Assembly (NCBI RefSeq): GCF_900182695.1
Contig: NZ_FXTK01000002.1
Location: 248,001 to 312,000 of the forward strand
Length of the DNA: 64,000 nt
Origin: Paracoccus laeviglucosivorans
GTDB taxonomy: Bacteria; Pseudomonadota; Alphaproteobacteria; Rhodobacterales; Rhodobacteraceae
Reading direction: 5' to 3'
Shown here: one piece after another, positions 37,839 to 46,501 of the stretch
Layout: every line of letters starts with the position of its first letter
How positions within the stretch are numbered: position 1 is the first letter of the stretch
Notes under the pieces: model-generated
Told to the model about the DNA's origin: nothing
Seen by the model: the letters and a program-made list of their open reading frames with translations, nothing else
Databases searched by the model: none
Program-made: the position numbers and the translations under genes

Positions 37839-40643
37839 ATGGCAAATCCCGCCGTCGATCCGAACGCCCCCCAGAATATCCCGCCCCATCGCGATGTGCG
37901 CGACGGCATCCCGATGCAACAGCAAGCGGGGCTGGACAAGATCAAGGAAGAAAACACCCGCGAGGCCACCGATAACGAAGTCTGGCCCGATGCGCTGCAG
38001 ACCAAGGTTTCCGAGATCGAAGGCGAAAAGGACGAAGCCGGCAATCCGAAGCTGGAATATATCGACACCGAAGGCGGGAAATATGTCCAGCTTGAGCGTG
38101 ATACCAACCCGCAGCTTTACGACTATCTGAACCGCGTCAAGGAATTCCAGGGCTCCAGCGAAAACAAGGAATATGCCGAACTTCAGGCCGACATTCATGA
38201 TGCCGACATCATGAAGCGCGACGGCGACATTCCCGGCCTGCGCGACGTGAAGTTCGCCGAGCAATACAAGGATTCGGTGCTGATCCGCACCAATGACGGC
38301 AAGCATACCGTCGTCAACAAGCAGCTGGCGCCCGACAGCTTTGAAAAAGCCAGCGAACTGGCGCAGACCAGCCAAGGCATCCGTGACAGCGAAAAGGACG
38401 GCTACAAGAACACCGTCGATGATGTCTACAGCAACGACCAGATCGCGAATGCCAAGATCGGCCCCGAAAACGAGGTCGGCCCCGGCCTGATCCGCGCCGA
38501 AATCCCGGTCGGCGGCGATGACGTGCGCAAGGTGGTGGTCGCCAAGGATCTGAACCCGAACCTGTATAATCGCCTGTCGGGCTCATATGCCGATTTCACC
38601 GATCAGGACGGCAAGATCAACGACGCCCGCAAGGACTCGGAACTGCCAGAACTGGGCGAAACCAGCCCGCTGGACATGGAAACGACCGAAAAGGTCGAGG
38701 GCAGCGAGGAAAAGCTGACTGTTTCTGGGCTGGCATGGCGTGACACCATGACCAAGTGGAAGGACGGTATCGCCGACGGCTCGATCAAGGGCGATGACGA
38801 CCGTGCCAAGCTTTACAATGCCTTGCGCGGCAAAACGGCGGTCGACGACGGCATGAACATGATGCGGCTGGACATCCAGACCGGCAAGTCCACCACGCCG
38901 GTCAACAATCTGGATGTCGCGGCCATCATCGACGAAGCGAAGCTGGACACCAAGATCGCCGACATGCTGGGCTCGGAAGCGGTGCAGAAGGACTATCGCG
39001 CCGCGCAGGACGAGGCGCTGAAGAAACTGCCCGACGCCGACAAGGTGCATGATAAGCTGAGCGAAATGGCCTTCAGCGAGGATTACGTCAAGCACATCGC
39101 CGACCTCAAGAAGAACGGAAAGGAAGACATTGCCGAGGCCGACATTGGTCGCGTCTATGAAAACCTGGCCGCCTTTGATGAGGACGAGGCCGCGAAGTTC
39201 GCGCAATCGACGATGCTGAACGGCATGACCGTCGATTTGAACGACATCATGGGCGACCCGGCCAAGGTCAGCGACGAAAATCAGGCGCAGGCGACCAAGG
39301 ACGCCATGACCGTGATGATGTCCACGCTGAAAAAGGGTGGCATCGACATCCCACGCCGCACCGTTGAGACGATGGACAAGTTCGTCAACGAATTCCTGGG
39401 CGACAAGCAGCAGGCCAAAGCCTTCAACGAGGTGTTGCAGGAACTGGGCGACAAGTTCATCAAGAACGGCCAATTGTCGGAGGCCGATCTGGAAAAGGTC
39501 GCCAATTCAAACGACAAGCCGATCTTCAAGGCGCTGAACGAAAAAAGCAACGGCGGCGCGCTGAGCGTCATCGCCGAGATGAACAACAATGGCATGCTGG
39601 GTTCGATGGGGGGCGCGATCTCGCTGGCATCGGGCGTCTATCAGCTGACCGGCAAGGGCGGCACGCTGGCCGACACCCCCGAGGAGCGGTTGGCGATCGC
39701 CAAGGAATTCGTCAGTTTCCTGGGTGCGGGTCAGCATTTCGTGAACCTTGGCACGAACATCACCGACAAGACCATCACCTCGGGCGCGAACAAGATGTTC
39801 GGTCTGGACAAGACCCTGCCGCAGATCTTCAGCTCGGATCAGGCGACGCCGAACCCGAAATATACCGATGCGGTGGGCGATGCCTTCATCAAGAACTTCA
39901 ACGAGGTTCTGGACAAGGCCGAAATCGACGGCAACACCACCCTGCGCGACCGTCTGGATATTTCCGAAGAGCAGGCGAACCAGATCGAAAAGGGCATGAA
40001 AGAGGGTTACGTCAAAGATCCGAAGCTGGCCGGTTCGAACGCGCTGACGCGCGGTGTCGGCGCGACGCTGCGAGTGCTTGACGCAGGTGCGAACGTCTTT
40101 GGCGGCGTGGCCGATACCGTGCTGGGCGGCCTTGCGATCAAGAAAGGCGTAGACGGCAACGATCCGGGCGGCATCGCCTCGGGGGCGTTGCAGGTCGCGG
40201 CCGGCACCTTCACGCTTGCGGGCGGCGCTGCACAGGGCGCGGCGCTGGTCGGCAGCACCATCGGCCGGGCGCTGGCAGGTCCGCTGCTGGGCGTGGGCGC
40301 GGTGCTGGGCACGGTCGCATTCCTGCCCTTCATGATCATCGAGGACGAGAAGAACTCAAAGCGGATGGACGCCCACCGAGAGGATCTGCGCAACCTGTTC
40401 GCCGATCTGGACGGGCAGGGCGTGCTGATGGGCGACGGTGCCAAGAAGTTCGAATATCTGGACGAATACATCTATAACTACGGCCAGCGCGACGCGCCCG
40501 ATGACAAAAGCATCTTTGATTACCGCCGCGACGAATATGATTTCTGGCTGAAGGAGGGGCACCTTCCCAGCCCCGGTTTCGATGATGTCGAGCACCATGA
40601 TTACGATGGCGACGGCCCGAACCTTGACAGCCAGATGGATTGA
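37839..40643 (+). CDS. HrpF/NopX/HrpK-like protein, putative T3SS translocator
   Basis: A 934-residue acidic, Lys/Asp-rich, mostly helical protein without a Sec signal. A Gly/Ala-rich hydrophobic block at about 748-832 (GALQVAAGTFTLAGGAAQGA, GPLLGVGAVLGTVAFLPFMI) could insert into a target membrane. The C-terminus has DLRNLFADLDGQGVLMGDGA and YIYNYGQRDAPDDKSIFDYR, which resembles the tail of NopX/HrpF translocators and HrpK proteins. GAGAGG lies five bases before ATG 37839. It is monocistronic, with its own promoter region and a strong terminator. No canonical SctE/SctB pair is present, so this is the best translocon candidate. Confidence 0.65.
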   Translation: MANPAVDPNAPQNIPPHRDVRDGIPMQQQAGLDKIKEENTREATDNEVWPDALQTKVSEIEGEKDEAGNPKLEYIDTEGGKYVQLERDTNPQLYDYLNRVKEFQGSSENKEYAELQADIHDADIMKRDGDIPGLRDVKFAEQYKDSVLIRTNDGKHTVVNKQLAPDSFEKASELAQTSQGIRDSEKDGYKNTVDDVYSNDQIANAKIGPENEVGPGLIRAEIPVGGDDVRKVVVAKDLNPNLYNRLSGSYADFTDQDGKINDARKDSELPELGETSPLDMETTEKVEGSEEKLTVSGLAWRDTMTKWKDGIADGSIKGDDDRAKLYNALRGKTAVDDGMNMMRLDIQTGKSTTPVNNLDVAAIIDEAKLDTKIADMLGSEAVQKDYRAAQDEALKKLPDADKVHDKLSEMAFSEDYVKHIADLKKNGKEDIAEADIGRVYENLAAFDEDEAAKFAQSTMLNGMTVDLNDIMGDPAKVSDENQAQATKDAMTVMMSTLKKGGIDIPRRTVETMDKFVNEFLGDKQQAKAFNEVLQELGDKFIKNGQLSEADLEKVANSNDKPIFKALNEKSNGGALSVIAEMNNNGMLGSMGGAISLASGVYQLTGKGGTLADTPEERLAIAKEFVSFLGAGQHFVNLGTNITDKTITSGANKMFGLDKTLPQIFSSDQATPNPKYTDAVGDAFIKNFNEVLDKAEIDGNTTLRDRLDISEEQANQIEKGMKEGYVKDPKLAGSNALTRGVGATLRVLDAGANVFGGVADTVLGGLAIKKGVDGNDPGGIASGALQVAAGTFTLAGGAAQGAALVGSTIGRALAGPLLGVGAVLGTVAFLPFMIIEDEKNSKRMDAHREDLRNLFADLDGQGVLMGDGAKKFEYLDEYIYNYGQRDAPDDKSIFDYRRDEYDFWLKEGHLPSPGFDDVEHHDYDGDGPNLDSQMD

Positions 40644-40664
40644 TCCTGGCTTGAACTGAAATAC

Positions 40665-40700
40665 CGGCCCCGGCGCAGATCCGGGGCCGTCTTTGTTTTT
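40665..40700 (+). terminator. Rho-independent terminator after the HrpF/NopX-like gene
   Basis: CGGCCCCGG and CCGGGGCCG form a perfect 9-bp stem with a 7-base loop, followed by TCTTTGTTTTT. It marks the right-hand end of the T3SS region. From here to 40949 I see only the minC upstream region and no credible gene. Confidence 0.88.
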
Positions 40701-40949
40701 ATGCGACGTGATCCGGCAGCGTCAGGCCGTTGTTTCGCAAAGCTGCCAATCCTTTGAATTGCGCAATTTGCATGGATTGATCCGCGCCGCGCCGTGCGTT
40801 TTTGCTGGTTTGCAACTGGCGTGCTTCCGCCGAAACAGCCCGGTGCCGGGATTGCGTATGGACGCAGCCGCCGCGACATAATAAGGAGTCGGAAAAACAC
40901 AGGCGTGCGGGACGGATTCTTGCGCGCGCGGGAGCCGGGCAGAACAAGC

Positions 40950-41711
40950 GTGCAAGATTTCAACCCTACCGCGACATCGCAAGTCGCGACCGTCAAGCCG
41001 TTACAGATTCGCGGGCGCTTCCTGACTGCCGTGGCGCTGCACCTTGCCGGTCGTGCCGATCACGGCTTTTTCGATGCGCTGGACGACAAGCTGCGTCAGA
41101 CCCCGCTGTTCTTTGAAAACGCACCGCTGGTCATCGACCTTGAGCAAGCCCACGGGCTGGAAACCACGCAGGAAATGCAGCGGTTGGTGGCGGAACTGCG
41201 CGGTCGTAATCTGTCCGTCTTTGGTATTCAAAGCGGCAACCGCAATCAGGCCGCCGCCGCCGCGGCTGCCGGGCTGATCGCCCTGCCCAGCGGCAAAGCC
41301 GTGTCGGCAGACCGCGTGACGCGCACCGAACGCCCCGGCGCCGCCGCACAGGCCGCAATTCCCGAAAAGGAAACGCCTGCGCCCGCCTCCAAGCTGATCA
41401 CGCAGCCGGTTCGATCCGGCCAGACGGTCTTTGCCGATCGCGGCGATCTGGTCATTGTCGGCTCGGTCTCCTCGGGGGCCGAAGTCATCGCGACGGGCAA
41501 TATCCATATCTATGGGCGGCTGCGCGGGCGGGCCTTGGCGGGCGTGAACGGCGATACCTCGGCGCGCATCTTCTGCCATGCGCTGGATGCCGAATTGCTG
41601 GCCATCGCAGGGCTTTACCTGACCAGCGAAAATCTGGGGGCAGATACGCCCCGCGACAACGTGCAGGCCTTTCTTGAAGGCGAAAAACTGCGCGTTGAAT
41701 CCCTGAAGTAA
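40950..41711 (+). CDS. minC: Septum site-determining protein MinC
   Basis: A 253-residue FtsZ inhibitor. The N-terminal domain begins [19 protein letters not shown] variable Pro/Ala linker spans about residues 120-150. The C-terminal beta-helix carries the typical [20 protein letters not shown], which binds MinD. GTG 40950 is chosen because it places the protein start normally; GTG 40905 is an alternative, with AAGGAG 16 bases upstream. First gene of minCDE, which positions the division septum. Confidence 0.9.
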   Translation: MQDFNPTATSQVATVKPLQIRGRFLTAVALHLAGRADHGFFDALDDKLRQTPLFFENAPLVIDLEQAHGLETTQEMQRLVAELRGRNLSVFGIQSGNRNQAAAAAAAGLIALPSGKAVSADRVTRTERPGAAAQAAIPEKETPAPASKLITQPVRSGQTVFADRGDLVIVGSVSSGAEVIATGNIHIYGRLRGRALAGVNGDTSARIFCHALDAELLAIAGLYLTSENLGADTPRDNVQAFLEGEKLRVESLK

Positions 41712-41735
41712 CCCACGGTCGAAAGGAAGCGTTTC

Positions 41736-42557
41736 GTGAGCAAGGTTATCGTAGTCACCTCTGGCAAGGGCGGCGTCGGCAAGACAACCTCCTCTGCCGC
41801 GATCAGCGCCGGTCTCGCCATGCGGGGTCACAAGACGGTCGTCATCGACTTTGATGTGGGCCTGCGCAATCTGGACATGATCATGGGCTGCGAACGCCGC
41901 GTGGTCTTTGACTTCATCAACGTCATCCAGGGCGACGCCAAGCTGAAGCAGGCGCTGATTAAGGACCGCCGCCTTGAGAACCTGTATGTGCTGCCCACCT
42001 CGCAGACGCGCGACAAAGATGCGCTGACCAAGGAAGGCGTCAAGGCTGTTCTGGACGAACTGCGCGAGGAATTCGACTATATCGTCTGCGACAGCCCGGC
42101 CGGGATCGAGCGCGGCGCGCATCTGGCGATGTATTACGCCGATGAGGCCGTGGTCGTTACGAACCCCGAAGTGTCCTCGGTCCGTGACAGCGACCGGGTG
42201 TTGGGGCTGTTGAACTCCAAGACCTTCCTTGCGGAAAAGGGCGATGGCAGCGCGGTCAAGGCGCAGCTTCTGCTGACCCGCTTTGACGCCCAGCGTTCCG
42301 CCGCCGGCGAGATGATGAGCGTGCAGGACGTGCTGGAAATTCTGGCGATCCCGCTTTTGGGCATCATCCCGGAAAGCACCTCGGTCCTGAAAGCGTCGAA
42401 CGAGGGCCAGCCGGTGATCCTTGACGACACCTCAGGCGCGGGCAAAGCCTATGTCGATGCCGTCGGTCGTCTGATCGGCGAGCAGATCGAAATGCGCGTC
42501 AATGCAGGGGAACAGAAACGCGGCTTCTTCCAGAGGCTGCTGGGACGGACGGCCTGA
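41736..42557 (+). CDS. minD: Septum site-determining ATPase MinD
   Basis: A 273-residue ParA/MinD ATPase with the deviant Walker A GKGGVGKTT near the N-terminus, DFDVGLRNLDMIMGCERR, and CDSPAGIERGAHLAMYYADE as Walker B region. The C-terminal amphipathic helix (RGFFQRLLGR) binds the membrane. It starts at GTG 41736 with GGAAG upstream, 24 bases after minC, and recruits MinC and MinE to the cell poles. Confidence 0.96.
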   Translation: MSKVIVVTSGKGGVGKTTSSAAISAGLAMRGHKTVVIDFDVGLRNLDMIMGCERRVVFDFINVIQGDAKLKQALIKDRRLENLYVLPTSQTRDKDALTKEGVKAVLDELREEFDYIVCDSPAGIERGAHLAMYYADEAVVVTNPEVSSVRDSDRVLGLLNSKTFLAEKGDGSAVKAQLLLTRFDAQRSAAGEMMSVQDVLEILAIPLLGIIPESTSVLKASNEGQPVILDDTSGAGKAYVDAVGRLIGEQIEMRVNAGEQKRGFFQRLLGRTA

Positions 42558-42559
42558 GC

Positions 42560-42823
42560 ATGTTCGGTTTCAGTTTCCGCCCCAAAAAGCCATCGACGGC
42601 CCAGACCGCCAAGGAGCGGTTGCAGATCCTGTTGGCGCATGAACGCGCCAATGGCGACACGCCCGATTTCCTGCCGATGCTGCAGCGCGACATTCTGGAA
42701 GTGGTGCGCAAACACATGCAGATCGACGGTGACGCGGTCGATATAAAGCTTGAGCGCAGCGACGATCTGTCCAGCCTTGAGATAAATATCGAGATGCCCA
42801 GCACCTCGTCTCGCAAGACCTGA
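42560..42823 (+). CDS. minE: Cell division topological specificity factor MinE
   Basis: An 87-residue protein that stimulates MinD ATPase and drives pole-to-pole oscillation. The contact region TAKERLQILLAHERANGD is clear, followed by the dimerisation domain. It starts two bases after minD and ends in a terminator. Confidence 0.95.
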   Translation: MFGFSFRPKKPSTAQTAKERLQILLAHERANGDTPDFLPMLQRDILEVVRKHMQIDGDAVDIKLERSDDLSSLEINIEMPSTSSRKT

Positions 42824-42829
42824 TACGAC

Positions 42830-42861
42830 AAGGGCGCGGCATGACCGCGCCCTTTGCATTT
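42830..42861 (+). terminator. Rho-independent terminator after minE
   Basis: AAGGGCGCGG and CCGCGCCCTT form a 10-bp stem with a 5-base loop, followed by TTGCATTT. It separates minCDE from nadABC. Confidence 0.8.
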
Positions 42862-43000
42862 CTGCGCCCCGAAACGACTTTTGCGTGCAATGCAATCTGT
42901 CGCGGGCTGGCGCGTTTCGGCAAGGATATGCCTTAAAAAGCGTCACTCGTCGCAATCTTGTTGCTGCGCCCTTGCGTCATCTTTATGACACCGAATCCAT

Positions 43001-43032
43001 GAAAACCGCCTTGCTGCAATGCAGGGCGGTTT
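43001..43032 (+). promoter_or_regulatory. Hairpin in the nadA leader
   Basis: AAACCGCC and GGCGGTTT (43003-43010 and 43025-43032) form an 8-bp stem, extended inside by TGC/GCA, about 28 bases before nadA. TTCGTTCT follows. It could be a leftover terminator or an attenuator controlling nadABC; no known NAD riboswitch consensus was recognised. Confidence 0.4.
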
Positions 43033-43059
43033 CGTTCTGGCGTAGCGGAGGAGTGAGCC

Positions 43060-44112
43060 ATGCTGGACCTGACCGATATTCGCAGCGAGTTGCGTGCGCA
43101 TTACGATCTGGAACCCTCGCTGACGCTGGCAGCCGAGATGTCGGATATTCATGCCCGGATGGGGCGCGTCATGCCGATGGTCGATTGGGCGATCCACGCA
43201 CCTTATGTCCGCGCAATCATCGCGCTGAAAAAACAGCGTAATGCGGTCATTCTGGCGCATAACTACATGACGCCGCAAATCTATCACGGCATTTCCGACG
43301 TGGTGGGCGACAGCCTGCATCTGGCCATCAAGGCCGCCGAGGTGCAGGCAGATGTGATCGTGCAATGCGGCGTGCATTTCATGGCGGAAACGTCCAAGAT
43401 CCTGAGCCCCGAAAAGATCGTGCTGATGCCGGATATGGAGGCGGGCTGTTCGCTGGCCGAAAGCATCACCGCCGAGGGCATCGCCCAGATGCGCGCCATG
43501 TATCCCGGCGCGCCGGTAGTCAGCTACGTCAACACCACCGCCGAGGTGAAGGCCGCATCCGACATCTGCTGCACATCGGCCAATGCGGCGCAGATCGTGG
43601 CGGCGATGGACAGCGATACCGTCATCATGACGCCCGACAAATGGTTGGCGCAGAACGTCGCCAAGCAGGTGCCGCAAAAGCGCGTCGTTTGGTGGGACGG
43701 GGCCTGCATCGTGCATGAACAGTTTACGGCGCAGGATCTGCGCGATTTCCGCGACTGGAATCCGGGGCTGAAGATCATCGCCCATCCCGAATGCCCACCC
43801 GAGGTCGTGGCCGAGGCGGATTACGCGGGCTCGACCGCGAATATTCAGGGTTGGGTAGAAACGCAGCGGCCCAAACAGGTGATGCTGGTCACGGAATGTT
43901 CGATGGCGTCGAATATTTCGGACGCGAACCCGGATGTCGAGTTTCTGGGCCCGTGCAACATGTGCCCCTATATGCAGAAGATCACGCTGGAAAAGGTGCT
44001 GTGGTCGCTGCATTCGATGACCGGCGCGGTCGAGGTTGACCCGGCGGTCGCCGAACCCGCCCGCCGGGCGGTGCAGCGCATGATCGACCTGTCGCGGAAA
44101 CTGGCGGGATGA
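43060..44112 (+). CDS. nadA: Quinolinate synthase NadA
   Basis: A 350-residue [4Fe-4S] enzyme that condenses iminoaspartate with dihydroxyacetone phosphate to quinolinate in NAD biosynthesis. Key segments are AVILAHNYMTPQIYHGISDV, MPDMEAGCSLAESITAEG and the cluster region FLGPCNMCPYMQK. GGAGGAGTGAGCC precedes the ATG. It starts nadABC and overlaps nadB by four bases. Confidence 0.95.
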   Translation: MLDLTDIRSELRAHYDLEPSLTLAAEMSDIHARMGRVMPMVDWAIHAPYVRAIIALKKQRNAVILAHNYMTPQIYHGISDVVGDSLHLAIKAAEVQADVIVQCGVHFMAETSKILSPEKIVLMPDMEAGCSLAESITAEGIAQMRAMYPGAPVVSYVNTTAEVKAASDICCTSANAAQIVAAMDSDTVIMTPDKWLAQNVAKQVPQKRVVWWDGACIVHEQFTAQDLRDFRDWNPGLKIIAHPECPPEVVAEADYAGSTANIQGWVETQRPKQVMLVTECSMASNISDANPDVEFLGPCNMCPYMQKITLEKVLWSLHSMTGAVEVDPAVAEPARRAVQRMIDLSRKLAG

Positions 44113-45653
44113 TGCCCCTTTCGACGGGACGGATCGTTATTCTGGGCGCGGGGCTTGCGGCACTGTCTGCGGCGCTGCGGCTGGCGCCGCGCCCGGTGCT
44201 GGTCGTGTCGCCCGATCCCTTGGGGCAGGGCGCAAGCTCGGCTTGGGCGCAGGGCGGCGTGGCTGCGGCGATGGACCCGGCCGACACGCCCGAAGCCCAT
44301 GCAGACGACACGCTGCGCGCGGGCGCGGGGCTGGTCGATGCCGAGGTGGCGCGGCTGGTCACGCAGGCAGCGCGGGGTCAAATTCTTGACCTGACCGCGC
44401 GGGGGGCGCCCTTCGACCGCGACGATGCGGGTGGCTATGTCCTGTCGCGTGAGGCGGCGCATTCGGCGTCCCGCGTTGTGCGGGTCGGCGGCGACCGCGC
44501 CGGGGCCGAGATCATGCGGGCGCTGATCGCCGCCGTGCGGATGACGCCCTCGGTGCAGGTGCTGGAAGGGGTGCTTGCCTCGGGGCTGGAGATCCGGGCG
44601 GGCCGTGTGGTCGGGGTGCGGCTGATGCGCGCGCCGGCATCAGTCGAGGTGTTGCTGCAAGCGCCTGCGGTTCTGCTTGCGGCGGGTGGATCGGGTGGGC
44701 TTTATGCACTGACGACGAACCCGGCCCGCGTCGCGGGTCAGGCGGTGGGCATGGCTGCACGGGCGGGCGCGGTGATTGCGGATGCGGAATTCGTGCAGTT
44801 TCACCCCACGGCGATGGATGTCGGACTGGACCCCGCGCCGCTGGCGACCGAGGCGCTGCGGGGTGAAGGCGCGCATCTGGTAAATGCCCAGGGCGCGCGC
44901 TTCATGCTGGGCCAGCACCCTGATGCCGAACTTGCACCGCGCGACGTGGTGGCGCGGGCGGTCTATCTGCAATCGCAGGCCGGTTTGCGTCCCGCACTGG
45001 ACACGCGCCATTGTCTGGGCACGCGCATCACGTCCGATTTTCCGTCTGTGGCGGGAGCCTGCGCAAGGGCGGGGATCGACCCCACCCGCGCGCAGATCCC
45101 GGTTGCTGCCGCGGCGCATTATCACATGGGCGGGGTCGCATCCGACCGGGACGGGCGCAGCAGCCTGCCGGGGCTTTGGGTCTGCGGCGAGGCGGCCTCG
45201 ACCGGGTTGCACGGCGCGAACCGGCTGGCCTCGAACGGGTTGCTGGAGGCGCTGGTGTATTCCGCGCGCTGCGCTGCCTCGATTGCGGATGCGGTTCCTG
45301 CGGGCGACGGGGCGGCGGTGCAACTGCCCCATTTGGCCGAGGCATCGCCACCCGATCCGGCACTGGTCGCCCGTTTGCGCAGCGCCATGACGGCGGGCGC
45401 GGGCGTCGTGCGCGATGCGGCAGGGCTGAACGCCTGCCTGCACGAGATCGCGGCGATCGAGGCGGCGCAGCCCGATTGCCCGGCGCTGCTGAACATGACC
45501 GCCACCGCCACGCTGATCTGCGCCGCCGCATTGGCGCGGCGCGAAAGCCGTGGCGCGCATTTCCGCAGCGACTATCCACAAACCGAACCCACCGGACAGC
45601 GCAGCCGCATGACATTGACGCAGGCGTCAGCCAGCCTAAAGGAAACCGCATGA
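44109..45653 (+). CDS. nadB: L-aspartate oxidase NadB
   Basis: A 514-residue FAD flavoprotein that oxidises L-aspartate to iminoaspartate for NadA. The FAD dinucleotide fold starts IVILGAGLAALSAALRLAP, and the active-site region has AAAAHYHMGGVASDRDGRSS and GLHGANRLASNGLLEALVYS. It overlaps nadA at its start and nadC at its end, so the three are coupled. Confidence 0.95.
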   Translation: MMPLSTGRIVILGAGLAALSAALRLAPRPVLVVSPDPLGQGASSAWAQGGVAAAMDPADTPEAHADDTLRAGAGLVDAEVARLVTQAARGQILDLTARGAPFDRDDAGGYVLSREAAHSASRVVRVGGDRAGAEIMRALIAAVRMTPSVQVLEGVLASGLEIRAGRVVGVRLMRAPASVEVLLQAPAVLLAAGGSGGLYALTTNPARVAGQAVGMAARAGAVIADAEFVQFHPTAMDVGLDPAPLATEALRGEGAHLVNAQGARFMLGQHPDAELAPRDVVARAVYLQSQAGLRPALDTRHCLGTRITSDFPSVAGACARAGIDPTRAQIPVAAAAHYHMGGVASDRDGRSSLPGLWVCGEAASTGLHGANRLASNGLLEALVYSARCAASIADAVPAGDGAAVQLPHLAEASPPDPALVARLRSAMTAGAGVVRDAAGLNACLHEIAAIEAAQPDCPALLNMTATATLICAAALARRESRGAHFRSDYPQTEPTGQRSRMTLTQASASLKETA

Positions 45654-46492
45654 GCCAATTCCCCGACATGATCCTTGAGCCGCTGGTCCGCGCCGCGCTG
45701 CTGGAGGATCTGGGCACTTACGGCGATCTGACCACGCGAACGGTGATCCCTGCAGGCACGCGTTATACCGCCCGCATCGTGGCACGTGAGGGCGGCGTGG
45801 CCTCGGGAATGCAACTTGCCGCGATTGCGTTCCGGCTGGTCGATCCGGCGCTGGCCTTGCGCGTGCAGGTCGCGGATGGCGCGCCTTTCGTCAAGGGCGA
45901 CGTGCTGGCCGAAGTCGAAGGCGATGCGGCCTCGATCCTGTCTGCCGAGCGTGTGGCGCTGAACTTTGCCGGTCGGCTATGCGGCATCGCCACGCTGACC
46001 GCAGCTTTCGTGGCCGAGGCGGCGGGCACGCAGACGCGCATCACCTGCACCCGCAAGACGACGCCCGGCCTGCGCATGGTGGAAAAGCAGGCGGTGCTGC
46101 ATGGCGGCGGTTTCAATCACCGCTTCAGCCTGTCCGACGCGATCCTGGTCAAGGACAACCACATCGCAGCAGCGGGCGGCATCCGACCCGTGCTGCAAGC
46201 GATCAAGGCGCGGGCATCCCATATGATCCGGGTCGAGATCGAGGTGGACCGGCTGGATCAACTGGCCGAGGTGCTGGAGGAAGGCGGCGCGGATGTCGTG
46301 CTGCTGGACAATATGGACACGCCCACGCTGCGCGAGGCGGTGGGAATGGTCGCCGGGCGGCTGGTCACCGAAGCCTCGGGGAACATGCGGCTGGCACGGG
46401 TGGCCGAGGTGGCGGCGACGGGGGTCGATTACATCTCGGTGGGCGCGCTGACCCATTCGGCGGGTGTGCTGGACCTGGGTCTGGACTTCTGA
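45650..46492 (+). CDS. nadC: Nicotinate-nucleotide diphosphorylase (carboxylating) NadC
   Basis: A 280-residue quinolinate phosphoribosyltransferase that makes nicotinate mononucleotide. Visible are RITCTRKTTPGLRMVEKQAV, GGFNHRFSLSDAILVKDNH and the C-terminal sheet with VDYISVGALTHSA. AAAGGAAA lies six bases before ATG 45650, which overlaps the nadB stop. It ends nadABC ten bases from the convergent nasC gene. Confidence 0.95.
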   Translation: MSQFPDMILEPLVRAALLEDLGTYGDLTTRTVIPAGTRYTARIVAREGGVASGMQLAAIAFRLVDPALALRVQVADGAPFVKGDVLAEVEGDAASILSAERVALNFAGRLCGIATLTAAFVAEAAGTQTRITCTRKTTPGLRMVEKQAVLHGGGFNHRFSLSDAILVKDNHIAAAGGIRPVLQAIKARASHMIRVEIEVDRLDQLAEVLEEGGADVVLLDNMDTPTLREAVGMVAGRLVTEASGNMRLARVAEVAATGVDYISVGALTHSAGVLDLGLDF

Positions 46493-46501
46493 ACCCCAGC
46501 G

